Origin: Chryseobacterium sp.
GTDB taxonomy: Bacteria; Bacteroidota; Bacteroidia; Flavobacteriales; Weeksellaceae
Length of the DNA: 64,000 nt
Assembly (NCBI GenBank): GCA_027492795.1
Contig: JAPUEB010000006.1
Coordinates: 186,001-250,000 of the forward strand
Direction of reading: 5' to 3'
Part shown: positions 33,682 through 42,248 of the stretch, piece after piece
How the letters are laid out: each line of letters begins with the position of its first letter
How positions within the stretch are numbered: the stretch's first letter is position 1
Notes under the pieces: generated by a model
Told to the model about the DNA's origin: nothing
Database searches by the model: none
What the model saw: only the letters and a program-made list of their open reading frames with translations
Made by a program: the position numbers and the translations under genes

Positions 33682-33689
33682 TATATTTG
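33682..33689 (+). promoter_or_regulatory. -7 box (TATATTTG) of the feo operon
   Basis: Exact TAnnTTTG, 20 bp before the TTG start of feoA. Confidence 0.6.
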
Positions 33690-33708
33690 CAAATCAAAAT
33701 ATGGAGAA

Positions 33709-33960
33709 TTGAAGCGAGACGATTCCAATAAACTTTGTTGTTTTCCTTTAAATAAAAAGGGAAGAATTATAGATTATGAAAACGAAGATCTGAAGATGCC
33801 CAACAAAATTATAGAAATGGGTCTTCTTCCGGATACCGCTTTCAAAATCCTTTATCAGGCGCCTTTTCGCGGTCCGCTTTATATAGAGTTTGGTGAGGAA
33901 AAAAGCAGAATTGCATTGCGAGAAGAAGAAGCGAGATTTATTATTGTGGAAGGGCTTTAA
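33709..33960 (+). CDS. feoA: ferrous iron transport protein A
   Basis: An 83-aa SH3-like FeoA: GRIIDYENEDLKMPNKIIEM, then GLLPDTAFKILYQAPFRGPL and IALREEEARFIIVE. It starts at a TTG with GGAG three bases upstream; the ATG at 33701 is out of frame and closes at once. FeoA binds the cytoplasmic side of FeoB and is needed for Fe2+ uptake. feoB begins 138 bp later. Confidence 0.92.
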   Translation: MKRDDSNKLCCFPLNKKGRIIDYENEDLKMPNKIIEMGLLPDTAFKILYQAPFRGPLYIEFGEEKSRIALREEEARFIIVEGL

Positions 33961-34002
33961 TTGTGAATTGTGAATCGTCAATTGTGAATCGTGAATTTGA
34001 AA
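33959..34002. repeat. short tandem-like repeat between feoA and feoB
   Basis: AATTGTGAATTGTGAATCGT, then CAATTGTGAATCGTGAATTT: units of GTGAAT(C/T) reiterated four times. Confidence 0.45.
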
Positions 34003-34098
34003 ATCTATGATTTTCATTTTTTGAACTTTAATAAAATAACATTCAAGAAGCTAAAGTTTTTATAAAAATCCTTTTGCGACTTTGTGGTTTATCCTTAA

Positions 34099-36132
34099 AT
34101 GCAGTCAGAAAACCAAAAAAAAATTCTTTTAGTTGGGAATCCAAACGTTGGGAAATCCACTATTTTCAACGCGCTGTGCAACCGCAACCAAAAAACAGGA
34201 AATTATGCGGGAGTTACCGTTGCAAGCCACTCCGGAAGTTACACCTACAAAAACCAGGAGGTTGAAGTAATAGATTTGCCCGGTTCCTACAGCATTTATC
34301 CCAGCTCCGAAGACGAAGCTATTTTCACAAAATTCCTTATTGATGAACAGCAAAACTATACAGGCGTAGTGTATGTTCTGGATTCTATGAATTTGAAAAG
34401 GGGTCTGCTTCTTTTTCAGCAAATTCAGGATTTAGGAATGCCTTTACTTTTAGTAGCCAACCAGTTAGATGAAGCCGAAAGACGAGGAACGAAAATAAAT
34501 TTTCAAGAGCTTGAAAATGAGTTGGGTGTAAAAATTATACAATCCAACGCAAAAGAAAAAATCGGAATCGAAGAGTTGCGCGAAGCAATTCATCAGCAAC
34601 AATTCAAAAAAAGTGAAAAAATATCTTTTGAAATTCCTTTGGAACAGCGAGCTGTAGTCCATAAAATAGCATCACAAACCAAAGAAAACAATACCTATAA
34701 AGTTTGGACTTTGCTTTCGTCCGAAACGTATTTGGGTAAACTGGATACTTTGGATGATAAATTGAACGACCAAGAAGTTAAATGCATCATTCCCAAAAGG
34801 TTGCAAACGCAGGAAACCATCAGAAGATATCAAAATATCGACAAAATTGTTCAAAAGGTTATAGCAAAAACACCCCATTTCAAGGAGCTCCTCACCGAGA
34901 AAATCGATAAAATTTTGGTACATAAATTTTGGGGATATTTTTTCTTTGCAGCAATATTATTATTGATTTTCCAACTGGTATTCTTCATGGCAGAATATCC
35001 GATGAATTGGATTGACAGCGGATTTGTATGGCTTTCAGATTTTGTAAAAAACACCTTTCCGGAAGGACCGTTAAACAGTCTTTTTGCCGACGGAATTATC
35101 CCTGGATTGGGCGGAATCATCATTTTCGCACCACAAATTGGGATTTTATTATATTTTCTATATTTATTGGAAGATTCCGGCTATATGTCGCGCGTAATTT
35201 TCCTTATGGACAGGTTTCTGAAACCATTCGGACTGAACGGAAAAAGCATTGTTCCGCTCATTTCAGGAGTTGCGTGTGCAATTCCCGCGATAATGTCCAC
35301 AAGAAATATAGAAAACGTAAAGGAACGGTTAATTACCATTCTTGTAACGCCGTTTATGACTTGTGCAGCGCGACTTCCAGTCTATAGCATCATCATCGCA
35401 TTGGTGATTCCATCAGGAAATTTTTTAGGGATTGATTATCGTGCAATTGCGCTTCTCGCCATGTATCTTTTAGGTTTTGTAACGGCACTACTTTCGTCTT
35501 TAGTTTTGAAAAAAATTATCAAGCAGAATTACAAAAGTTTCCTCGTGATGGATTTGCCGCCGTACAAAATGCCACTTTTTGGTTATGACTTCAAATTGAT
35601 GCTCGAAAAAGTTTGGGATTTCATCACCGGAGCCGGAAAAATTATTTTTGCGGTGAGTGTAATTCTTTGGGCATTAAGTTACGTTGGCCCGAAACAAAAC
35701 GACAATGAAATTGTTGCTACCAATGTTCATCTGGACCATTCTTATTTAGCAAAATTAGGTCGCGGAATCGAACCTGTAGTTGCACCACTCGGTTACGATT
35801 GGAAAATGGGGGTTTCCATTATTTCAAGTTTTGCGGCGCGCGAAGTTTTTGTAGGAACCATGTCCACATTATACAGTTTGGATGAAGACGTTCCCGAACA
35901 AAAAATCATCGAAAAAATGCGAAACGACGTGAAACCAAACGGCGAAAAAGTATTTTCGTTGGCAACAGGGCTTTCCATTTTAATTTATTATGCCTTCGCG
36001 ATGCAGTGTATTTCCACCATTGCAGTAGTTTACCGAGAAACAAAAAGCTGGAAATGGACGATGATTCAGTTGGTTGGTATGACTGGTTTGGCGTATTTTG
36101 TGGCGATGATTGCTTATCAAATTTTTAAATAG
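34099..36132 (+). CDS. feoB: ferrous iron transport protein B
   Basis: A 677-aa protein. The N-terminal G domain has G1 GNPNVGKS (residues 13-20), G3 DLPG and G4 NQLDE (NxxD), followed by a GDI-like helical region. The C-terminal membrane part has two Gate-type halves (SGYMSRVIFLMDRFLKPFGL, then NGKSIVPLISGVACAIPAIM; TGAGKIIFAVSVILWALSY). It is the GTP-dependent Fe2+ permease of the inner membrane, a little shorter than the about 770-aa E. coli protein. It is in an operon with feoA and the small Cys-rich protein at 36264. Confidence 0.96.
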   Translation: MQSENQKKILLVGNPNVGKSTIFNALCNRNQKTGNYAGVTVASHSGSYTYKNQEVEVIDLPGSYSIYPSSEDEAIFTKFLIDEQQNYTGVVYVLDSMNLKRGLLLFQQIQDLGMPLLLVANQLDEAERRGTKINFQELENELGVKIIQSNAKEKIGIEELREAIHQQQFKKSEKISFEIPLEQRAVVHKIASQTKENNTYKVWTLLSSETYLGKLDTLDDKLNDQEVKCIIPKRLQTQETIRRYQNIDKIVQKVIAKTPHFKELLTEKIDKILVHKFWGYFFFAAILLLIFQLVFFMAEYPMNWIDSGFVWLSDFVKNTFPEGPLNSLFADGIIPGLGGIIIFAPQIGILLYFLYLLEDSGYMSRVIFLMDRFLKPFGLNGKSIVPLISGVACAIPAIMSTRNIENVKERLITILVTPFMTCAARLPVYSIIIALVIPSGNFLGIDYRAIALLAMYLLGFVTALLSSLVLKKIIKQNYKSFLVMDLPPYKMPLFGYDFKLMLEKVWDFITGAGKIIFAVSVILWALSYVGPKQNDNEIVATNVHLDHSYLAKLGRGIEPVVAPLGYDWKMGVSIISSFAAREVFVGTMSTLYSLDEDVPEQKIIEKMRNDVKPNGEKVFSLATGLSILIYYAFAMQCISTIAVVYRETKSWKWTMIQLVGMTGLAYFVAMIAYQIFK

Positions 36133-36146
36133 TTAAACGTTGGTTC

Positions 36147-36249
36147 AAATTGTTCAATTTGGTTCAAATATTGTTCAATATTGTTGAATTGCATAAATAA
36201 TGTTCCTTTCTAGAATTGAACTTTCAAATTGAACAAGATTGAACAATTT
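36147..36249. repeat. private inverted repeat after feoB
   Basis: AAATTGTTCAAT (36147-36158) and ATTGAACAATTT (36238-36249), with further GTTCAA(T/A) reiterations between. No other copy was seen in the window. Confidence 0.45.
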
Positions 36250-36263
36250 TAAACCACTTTAAA

Positions 36264-36416
36264 ATGGAAAATTCACTTCTTTTACAATACATTATTATCG
36301 CTGCTATCGTTTTGGCGGCGGGATATTCTTTAGTGAGGATTCTCATCCGAAACTTCAGTCCGAAAAAATCCAAAAACGGAAAAGCTGGGTGCGATTCTAA
36401 TTGTGGATGTTCGTAA
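36264..36416 (+). CDS. FeoB-associated small Cys-rich membrane protein
   Basis: 50 aa: one transmembrane helix (LLLQYIIIAAIVLAAGYSLV), a basic stretch (RNFSPKKSKNGK) and a Cys-rich end AGCDSNCGCS. This matches the FeoB-associated Cys-rich membrane protein type, found next to feoB in many bacteria that lack a classical FeoC. It lies 131 bp after feoB and is closed by the terminator at 36424-36446. Confidence 0.8.
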   Translation: MENSLLLQYIIIAAIVLAAGYSLVRILIRNFSPKKSKNGKAGCDSNCGCS

Positions 36417-36423
36417 AACGTGC

Positions 36424-36446
36424 AAAAGTATTGTTTCAATACTTTT
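36424..36446 (+). terminator. feo operon terminator
   Basis: AAAAGTATTG, TTT loop, CAATACTTTT (perfect 10-bp stem), 7 bp after the stop of the Cys-rich protein. Confidence 0.75.
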
Positions 36447-36448
36447 AT

Positions 36449-36456
36449 TAACTTTG
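36449..36456 (+). promoter_or_regulatory. -7 box (TAACTTTG) of the Uma2 gene
   Basis: Exact TAnnTTTG, 14 bp before ATG 36471. It excludes the upstream in-frame GTG at 36420 as the start. Confidence 0.6.
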
Positions 36457-36470
36457 TTAAAAATAAAGAT

Positions 36471-37055
36471 ATGGAAATCACAAGTTTAGACCAATTGGAT
36501 TCCAAGAAAATCTACACTTATGCAGATTATCTTCTTTGGAAGCTGAAAGAAAGAGTAGAGCTTTTTAGAGGAAAAATTTTCAAAATGAGCCCTGCTCCAG
36601 CAAGAATTCATCAAGATATTTCTCAGAATTTAAACCAAGTTTTTCTGAATTTTTTCAGACGACATTCTTGTAAAGTTTACACTGCGCCATTTGATGTGAG
36701 ATTACCAAACAAAGACAGGGAAATTCTTACAGTGGTTCAGCCAGATTTATGTGTGATTTGCGATTTAGAAAAATTAGACGACAAAGGATGTTTGGGAGCT
36801 CCAGATTTAATTGTAGAGATTCTTTCACCAGGAAATACAAAAAAGGAAATGGACTATAAATTCAGCATTTATGAAGAAGCCGGCGTTAAAGAATATTGGC
36901 TCGTTCATCCAACGGATAAAAATGTTCAGATTTTTGTATTGGAAAATGGAATTTATATTGGGCTGAAACCTTATACAGAAGGCGAAATGCTCACTTCAAG
37001 AACATTTCCGGAACTGAGTTTCTCTACCGACGAAATTTTCAGTAATCTTCAATAA
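36471..37055 (+). CDS. Uma2 family (DUF820) PD-(D/E)XK nuclease-fold protein
   Basis: 194 aa from ATG 36471 (MEITSLDQLDSKKIYTYADY). Nuclease-fold landmarks are VELFRGKIFKMSPAPARIHQ (N-terminal Glu), VQPDLCVICD (Asp), APDLIVEILSPGN (E-x-L) and YEEAGVKEYWLVHP. Uma2 proteins are widespread, multiply in cyanobacteria, and have no firm role. The gene has its own promoter and terminator. Confidence 0.9.
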   Translation: MEITSLDQLDSKKIYTYADYLLWKLKERVELFRGKIFKMSPAPARIHQDISQNLNQVFLNFFRRHSCKVYTAPFDVRLPNKDREILTVVQPDLCVICDLEKLDDKGCLGAPDLIVEILSPGNTKKEMDYKFSIYEEAGVKEYWLVHPTDKNVQIFVLENGIYIGLKPYTEGEMLTSRTFPELSFSTDEIFSNLQ

Positions 37056-37080
37056 AAGTCACTTTTTCAGTGGCTTTTTT
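37053..37080 (+). terminator. terminator of the Uma2 gene
   Basis: AAAAGTCAC, TTTTTCA loop, GTGGCTTTTTT (one G-T pair); it overlaps the stop codon. Confidence 0.8.
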
Positions 37081-37106
37081 AATTTATAACACAACTTCTT
37101 TTTCCG

Positions 37107-37114
37107 TATTTTTG
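37107..37114 (+). promoter_or_regulatory. -7 box (TATTTTTG)
   Basis: Exact TAnnTTTG, 16 bp before ATG 37130; it probably serves the MORN/TonB-like gene and glmM. Confidence 0.55.
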
Positions 37115-37129
37115 CAGAAATCATTTTAG

Positions 37130-38050
37130 ATGAAAAGAACTTTTCTCTTAGCGTTTCTTTTTTTGTTTCTCTCTTTTTCCGCACAGGAGAAAATATGCTA
37201 TAACGAAAACTGGATTGAGGTAAAATGCTCCGCAGAATATACTTTCTACCGCATTCTTCAGCAAAACAAAAATGGTTTATACCCAGTAAAAGATTACTAT
37301 AAGAATGGTGTTCTGCAAATGGAAGGAGCATATTCCGATAAAAACTACAGGTATAAAGAAGGAGAATTTGTGTACTATTATGAAAATGGAAAACTTTCCT
37401 CCGTAGAAAATTATTCCAACAATGCCTTGCTTGGTTATTTCAAGAAAATGTATCCGAACGGACAAAAAAATTACGAGGGAACTTACCTTGAACCGGATGG
37501 ACCAGGATTATACTGGAATTATTGGCTAGAAGATGGAACTCAAAAAGTGACTAACGGAAACGGTTATTATGAGAAAAAAAGTGATGATGGTTCATTTTCG
37601 GAAGGAAACCTCAAGCAAGGTAAAGCAGATGGATTGTGGAAAGGATATATGAAAGAAAGAAACATTCGGTACGAGGAAGTGTATGAAAACGATGAACTTT
37701 TACACGGAAAAAGTGTTCAGGATGGAAAAACCTACATGTATAATGTTATTGAGGAATTTCCCCACCCTGTAAAAGGAGATGATGATTTAAGAAATTATAT
37801 ATCCGAAAAATTCAGGTTTCCCGGTAAGGTTTTGAGAAAAGATTATTCTGCATCTTTTATTATTGCCTTAACAATTGATGAAAAAGGGCAACTCTCAAAT
37901 GTGGAACCCGAAAATATCGTTGATGAAAAAGTAAAAACAAGACTCATCGATATCATCAAAAAATATCCGGGAAAATTTAAAATCCCTAAAATAAGGGGCG
38001 TTCCCAGCAAACAGAGAATAAGAATCCCTTTCACTTTAATTGTTGATTAA
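37130..38050 (+). CDS. exported MORN-repeat/YwqK-like protein with TonB-like C-terminal domain
   Basis: 306 aa with signal peptide MKRTFLLAFLFLFLSFSAQ. Residues about 45-190 hold MORN-variant units (YYKNGVLQMEGAYSDK; YYYENGKLSSVENY; MYPNGQKNYEGTYLE; KQGKADGLWKGYM). The last about 85 residues look like a TonB C-terminal domain (SASFIIALTIDEKGQLSNVE ... YPGKFKIPKIRGVPSKQRIRIPFTL). There is no N-terminal membrane anchor as in true TonB, so it is probably a periplasmic or surface protein. It lies 12 bp before glmM. Confidence 0.8.
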   Translation: MKRTFLLAFLFLFLSFSAQEKICYNENWIEVKCSAEYTFYRILQQNKNGLYPVKDYYKNGVLQMEGAYSDKNYRYKEGEFVYYYENGKLSSVENYSNNALLGYFKKMYPNGQKNYEGTYLEPDGPGLYWNYWLEDGTQKVTNGNGYYEKKSDDGSFSEGNLKQGKADGLWKGYMKERNIRYEEVYENDELLHGKSVQDGKTYMYNVIEEFPHPVKGDDDLRNYISEKFRFPGKVLRKDYSASFIIALTIDEKGQLSNVEPENIVDEKVKTRLIDIIKKYPGKFKIPKIRGVPSKQRIRIPFTLIVD

Positions 38051-38062
38051 AAATATCAAAAT

Positions 38063-39445
38063 ATGTCATTAATAAAAAGTATCTCCGGAATCCGCGGAAC
38101 CATCGGTGGAAAAGTAAACGATAATTTAACGCCGCTTGATGTGGTGAAATTTGCTTCCGCTTTTGGAACGTGGCTTCAAAACAAGAAAAACAAGAAAAAT
38201 TTAACCTTGGTTATCGGTCGCGATGCAAGGATTTCGGGACAAATGGTTTCGTCTTTGGTTTCCTCCACTTTGCAAGGTTTGGGAATCAATGTGATTGATT
38301 TGGGACTTTCCACAACTCCAACGGTAGAAGTGATGGTTCCCGAATTGAACGCAGATGGCGGAATAATTTTAACTGCTTCTCACAACCCAAAACAATGGAA
38401 CGCCCTAAAATTATTAAACGAAAAAGGCGAATTCATTAACGCAGAAAACGGTGCAGAAGTTTTGAAACTGGCAGAAAACGAAGATTTCAACTACGCCCAA
38501 GTTGATGATTTAGGAACCTACGAAACTCGTGATGATGCTTTTGACATCCACATTCAAAAAATTCTGGATTTGCCGATGGTAGATGCAGAAGCCATAAAAG
38601 CTAAAAAATTCAAAGTCGTTTTAGATGCCGTAAATTCTACGGGAGGAATTTCCATTCCGCCACTTTTGGAAAAATTGGGCTGCGAAGTTGTAAAGTTGTA
38701 TTGCGAACCTAACGGACATTTTCCTCACAATCCGGAACCTTTAAAAGAACATTTAACGGATATTTGCGAACTGATGAAGACCGAAAAAGCAGATGTAGGA
38801 ATCGTAGTAGATCCCGATGTTGACAGATTAGCGCTCATCGACGAAAACGGCGAAATGTTCGGCGAAGAATATACTTTAGTAGCCGTTGCAGATTACCTTT
38901 TGAAAAATAAAAACGGTGTCGCAATTTCCAATTTATCATCAAGCCGCGCTTTGCGCGATGTTGCGAAATCCCACAATTCCGAGTATTTTGCGAGCGCAGT
39001 TGGCGAAGTGAATGTGGTAAATTTAATGAAAGAAAAAAATGCCGTAATCGGCGGCGAAGGAAACGGCGGAATTATTTATCCTGATTTGCATTACGGAAGA
39101 GATTCTTTGGTGGGAGCTGCCTTGTTTCTAACGCATTTGGCAAAAGAAAACAAAACGGTTTCGGAACTTCGTGCAACTTATCCGGCTTATTTTATGGGTA
39201 AAAAGAAAATTGAGCTCACTCCGGATATAGATGTAGATTCCCTCTTAACAAAAATGGAAAAAGAGTATCAAAACGAAGAAATTTCTACAATTGACGGCGT
39301 GAAAATAGATTTCCCCGAAAATTGGGTTCATTTAAGAAAATCAAATACAGAACCAATTATCCGCATATATACCGAAGCAAAAACGCAGGAAGAAGCAGAT
39401 AAATTGGGAGATGATATGATTGCAAAGATTAAATCATTAATTTAG
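38063..39445 (+). CDS. glmM: phosphoglucosamine mutase
   Basis: A 460-aa alpha-phosphohexomutase. The phosphoserine loop is TASHNPKQWN with Ser106. The metal-binding loop is DPDVDRLA, the sugar-binding loop GGEGNGGI and the phosphate-binding loop RKSNTEPIIRIY. It converts glucosamine-6-P to glucosamine-1-P for UDP-GlcNAc, peptidoglycan and LPS. Phosphoglucomutase activity cannot be excluded, but the family pattern in Bacteroidota favours GlmM. Confidence 0.9.
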   Translation: MSLIKSISGIRGTIGGKVNDNLTPLDVVKFASAFGTWLQNKKNKKNLTLVIGRDARISGQMVSSLVSSTLQGLGINVIDLGLSTTPTVEVMVPELNADGGIILTASHNPKQWNALKLLNEKGEFINAENGAEVLKLAENEDFNYAQVDDLGTYETRDDAFDIHIQKILDLPMVDAEAIKAKKFKVVLDAVNSTGGISIPPLLEKLGCEVVKLYCEPNGHFPHNPEPLKEHLTDICELMKTEKADVGIVVDPDVDRLALIDENGEMFGEEYTLVAVADYLLKNKNGVAISNLSSSRALRDVAKSHNSEYFASAVGEVNVVNLMKEKNAVIGGEGNGGIIYPDLHYGRDSLVGAALFLTHLAKENKTVSELRATYPAYFMGKKKIELTPDIDVDSLLTKMEKEYQNEEISTIDGVKIDFPENWVHLRKSNTEPIIRIYTEAKTQEEADKLGDDMIAKIKSLI

Positions 39446-39448
39446 TTG

Positions 39449-39504
39449 CAAGTTTCAGGTTTCAAGTTCCACATCTTGGAATGAAACTTGAAACCTGAAA
39501 CTTG
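39449..39504. repeat. 20-bp perfect inverted repeat after glmM
   Basis: Arms CAAGTTTCAGGTTTCAAGTT (39449-39468) and AACTTGAAACCTGAAACTTG (39485-39504) with a 16-nt loop, 3 bp after the glmM stop. It may act as a terminator without a T-run. The right arm contains the TTG codon that would otherwise be the longest start of the next gene. Confidence 0.75.
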
Positions 39505-39522
39505 AAACAAAAAATACACATA

Positions 39523-40893
39523 TTGGAAGAATTTTTTGAAAACGAACTTGCTTCAAAGTTCGAAGAAATGATAGAGAATAATGAAGAGTTCTACTTCGAT
39601 ACCGAAGAATTGGAGGACATCATTATTTATTATCTCGAGTTGGGAGATATTTCTTACGCAGAAATGGCGGTGAATTTTGGATTGAAATTGCATCCAAATT
39701 CCATAGAAATAAAAACCAAGGAGTTGGAGGTTTTGCTGGAATTGGAAGATTACAACAAAGCCAAAAAACTAATCGAAGAGTTAGAAGCTTCTTGCATGGA
39801 AGATACCGATTATCTGGTTTGCTGCGCAAAATATTTTTCTAACCTTGGAAACCCGAAAAAAGCAATAGAATACTGCGAAAGAGCACTTACTTTAGAAGAG
39901 GAAGAAAATTTCCTTCATAATTTCATAGCAGATGAGCATGTGAACTTGGGAGACCCTTTCAATGCCTTAAAACACTATAAAAAAGCACTTTCTTTCGACC
40001 CTCAAGATGAATATTCCTTAGAAAATTGCCTTCTTTGTTTCTACGATTTGAAAAAACATGATGAAGCTCTTGTTTTTCTGAATCAATATTTGGACGATTT
40101 CCCTTTTTCAGAAACGGCTTGGTACGAAATGGGACAGTTCTACTTCAACAGAAAAAATTACGAAGAAGCCATTCGTTCTTTCGACTATCTTTTGGCAATT
40201 AATTCCAATGCTGTAGGAGTTTACGCGAATAAAGCAGCCTGCTACGAAGCCATGAAAAATTGGGCAGAAGCCATAAAAGTGTATGAAGAAATGCTGGAAT
40301 TGGAATACACCAAAGGTTACACTTTTTACAAAATCGGACTTTGTTATAAAGAAATGAATTTGCTGATTCCCGCACTTTCTGCTTTCCAAAAATCTTTAAT
40401 TGAAGACCCGCAGTTTTATCATTCGATGATGGAACAGAGCTACATTTACGAAGAAATGGGCAGCATGAAAGAGGCTCTTCACTTTGGAATTGAAGCAACA
40501 GCGCTGAATGAAAATAATCTGGACTATCAAAAAAGGCTTGCTTTTCTTTACATTTCCGCAGGAAAAGTGGAGGAGAGTTTAAGTTGCCTGAAAAAAATGG
40601 TTACTCAGGAGCCAAGTCGCTTCTACAATTGGTATGCTTACGCCGAAGTTTTGATGCTGTTGGGTGAATATGAAGACGCGATAACGGTTTTGGACAACGC
40701 AGTGAAGATCCATAAAAGGGCCGAACTTTTTTATCAGCTAAGCAATTGCTGGCTTATTTTGAAAAATGAAAATTTGGGCTCAAAAAGCCTTGAAATAGCG
40801 TTGGAATTAGATGAATCCATCGTGGAAGATATGCAGGAAAAATACCCGTTTATAAAAGACGAGGTAAAAAAAGTAAAAGCTAAAAAGAAATAA
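39523..40893 (+). CDS. tetratricopeptide-repeat protein
   Basis: 456 aa from a TTG at 39523 (MEEFFENELASKFEEMIENN); the earlier TTG at 39502 is inside the inverted repeat. There is no signal peptide. About ten TPR units follow, for example GNPKKAIEYCERALTLEEEE, GDPFNALKHYKKALSFDPQD and KNYEEAIRSFDYLLAINSNA, to a lysine-rich end KKVKAKKK. It is probably a cytoplasmic scaffold; partners are unknown. Terminator at 40892-40920. Confidence 0.85.
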   Translation: MEEFFENELASKFEEMIENNEEFYFDTEELEDIIIYYLELGDISYAEMAVNFGLKLHPNSIEIKTKELEVLLELEDYNKAKKLIEELEASCMEDTDYLVCCAKYFSNLGNPKKAIEYCERALTLEEEENFLHNFIADEHVNLGDPFNALKHYKKALSFDPQDEYSLENCLLCFYDLKKHDEALVFLNQYLDDFPFSETAWYEMGQFYFNRKNYEEAIRSFDYLLAINSNAVGVYANKAACYEAMKNWAEAIKVYEEMLELEYTKGYTFYKIGLCYKEMNLLIPALSAFQKSLIEDPQFYHSMMEQSYIYEEMGSMKEALHFGIEATALNENNLDYQKRLAFLYISAGKVEESLSCLKKMVTQEPSRFYNWYAYAEVLMLLGEYEDAITVLDNAVKIHKRAELFYQLSNCWLILKNENLGSKSLEIALELDESIVEDMQEKYPFIKDEVKKVKAKKK

Positions 40894-40920
40894 AAAATGG
40901 GTTTAAAAGCCCATTTTTTT
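40892..40920 (+). terminator. terminator of the TPR gene
   Basis: AAAAAATGGG, loop, CCCATTTTTTT. Confidence 0.8.
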
Positions 40921-40971
40921 TGTGATTATTTTTTAGTAGTTAAAATTTCTCTGAATTAACGGCATTTTGGT

Positions 40972-41015
40972 TCGCGCGGAGCGCGACACATTGTTAACCT
41001 CTTGCGACTTGTCGC
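40972..41015 (+). repeat. two-hairpin dispersed element, copy 2
   Basis: TCGCGC-GGA-GCGCGA (40972-40986), 17-nt linker, GCGA-CTTG-TCGC (41004-41015). Compared with copy 1 the outer C-G pair of hairpin A is replaced by T-A, so pairing is kept. Confidence 0.8.
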
Positions 41016-41050
41016 TGGAGGATTTTTATAAGTGCGAAAAGAGAAAAACC

Positions 41051-42214
41051 TTACCTCAAAAGCTCCAAAGCACTTTCTGCCAAAAAACCAGATCCAAAAG
41101 TCATACATTCTTCATTGAAAATTACTTTTGGATGATGGATGAAAAACTCGCCTTTTTGCTCACTCATCGCTCCGATAAAATAAAACATCGAAGGAACTTT
41201 TCGGGAATAAAATGAAAAATCTTCAGCTCCTAAAGTAGGTTCTATTGGATGAACCCCCATTGGAAAAACATTTTTTGCTATATTTTCCAGCCGTTGATGA
41301 ACTTCCGAACTGTTGATAACGCTTGGATAATAAGAATCCATCGTGAATTTAATTTCTGTATCGTAAGCCTCGGAAATTCCTTTAATAATTTGTTGAATAC
41401 GATTATTTATTTTTTCAAAATTTTCATCATTCATCGCACGAAGCGTTCCTGTAAGTCTCGCATAATCGGCAATAACATTTGGCGCAGTTCCGGCGTGAAA
41501 TTCTGCAATTGAAACAACGCCCGCTTCCAAAGGAGCAATATTTCTGGAAATGATGGAATGTAAGTTTTGAACCAACGCAGATCCCACCAATACAACATCT
41601 TTTGCCAATTGTGGAGCCGCTCCTGCATGACTGGATTTGCCAAAAATCTCAATGGTGAAATTTCCCGCACAAGCTAAAGCGTTTCCCAGTGTGTAATTCA
41701 GCATTCTTACTGGTGCTAAAGGATTTACGTGGAGACCGACTGCAAAATCTACATCGTCTAAAACACCTTCTTCCACAATTCTTTGTCCACCGGATTTTTT
41801 TTCCAAATCGCCGTTTGCGCCCTCTTCAGAAGGTTGGAAAACAAATTTTATAGTTCCCTCAAAATCTTTTTCTTTCAGATTCATAATTGCGCCCAAAAGT
41901 ATGGTTGTATGAATATCGTGTCCGCAAGCGTGCATCACTCCATCGTTTTTGGAAGAAAACTCAAGTCCGGAAATTTCCTGCATCGGCAATGCATCTATAT
42001 CTGCACGAAGCAAAACGGTTTTTCCTTCGCCTTTTTTCAGTTCTGCAACAATTCCGGTTCCTTTAGCAAAGCCTTTTTTGAAGGGGATTCCAATTTCTTC
42101 GAGTTTTTCGCAGATAAACTTTGAAGTTTCAAATTCCTGATAACCCAATTCCGGAATTTGGTGAAGATGACGGCGAATTTTGATGAGGTTTTCTTTAATT
42201 GAGAAATTTTCCAT
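41051..42214 (-). CDS. M20 family amidohydrolase (M20D, N-acyl amino acid hydrolase type)
   Basis: A 387-aa metal-dependent hydrolase. Metal ligands are in HACGHDIHTT and PSEEGANG, with GLHVNP and a C-terminal PTLGAEDFSFYSRKVP. The dimerisation domain is in the middle (GKSSHAGAAPQLAKDVV). Relatives hydrolyse N-acyl or N-carbamoyl amino acids such as hippurate, or indole-acetyl amino acids; substrate unknown here. It is the last gene of a minus-strand run, with a weak TATCTTTA box upstream. Confidence 0.92.
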   Translation of the reverse strand: MENFSIKENLIKIRRHLHQIPELGYQEFETSKFICEKLEEIGIPFKKGFAKGTGIVAELKKGEGKTVLLRADIDALPMQEISGLEFSSKNDGVMHACGHDIHTTILLGAIMNLKEKDFEGTIKFVFQPSEEGANGDLEKKSGGQRIVEEGVLDDVDFAVGLHVNPLAPVRMLNYTLGNALACAGNFTIEIFGKSSHAGAAPQLAKDVVLVGSALVQNLHSIISRNIAPLEAGVVSIAEFHAGTAPNVIADYARLTGTLRAMNDENFEKINNRIQQIIKGISEAYDTEIKFTMDSYYPSVINSSEVHQRLENIAKNVFPMGVHPIEPTLGAEDFSFYSRKVPSMFYFIGAMSEQKGEFFIHHPKVIFNEECMTFGSGFLAESALELLR

Positions 42215-42248
42215 TTTTTTACAATTGAAATTAAAGATAAACAGAAAT

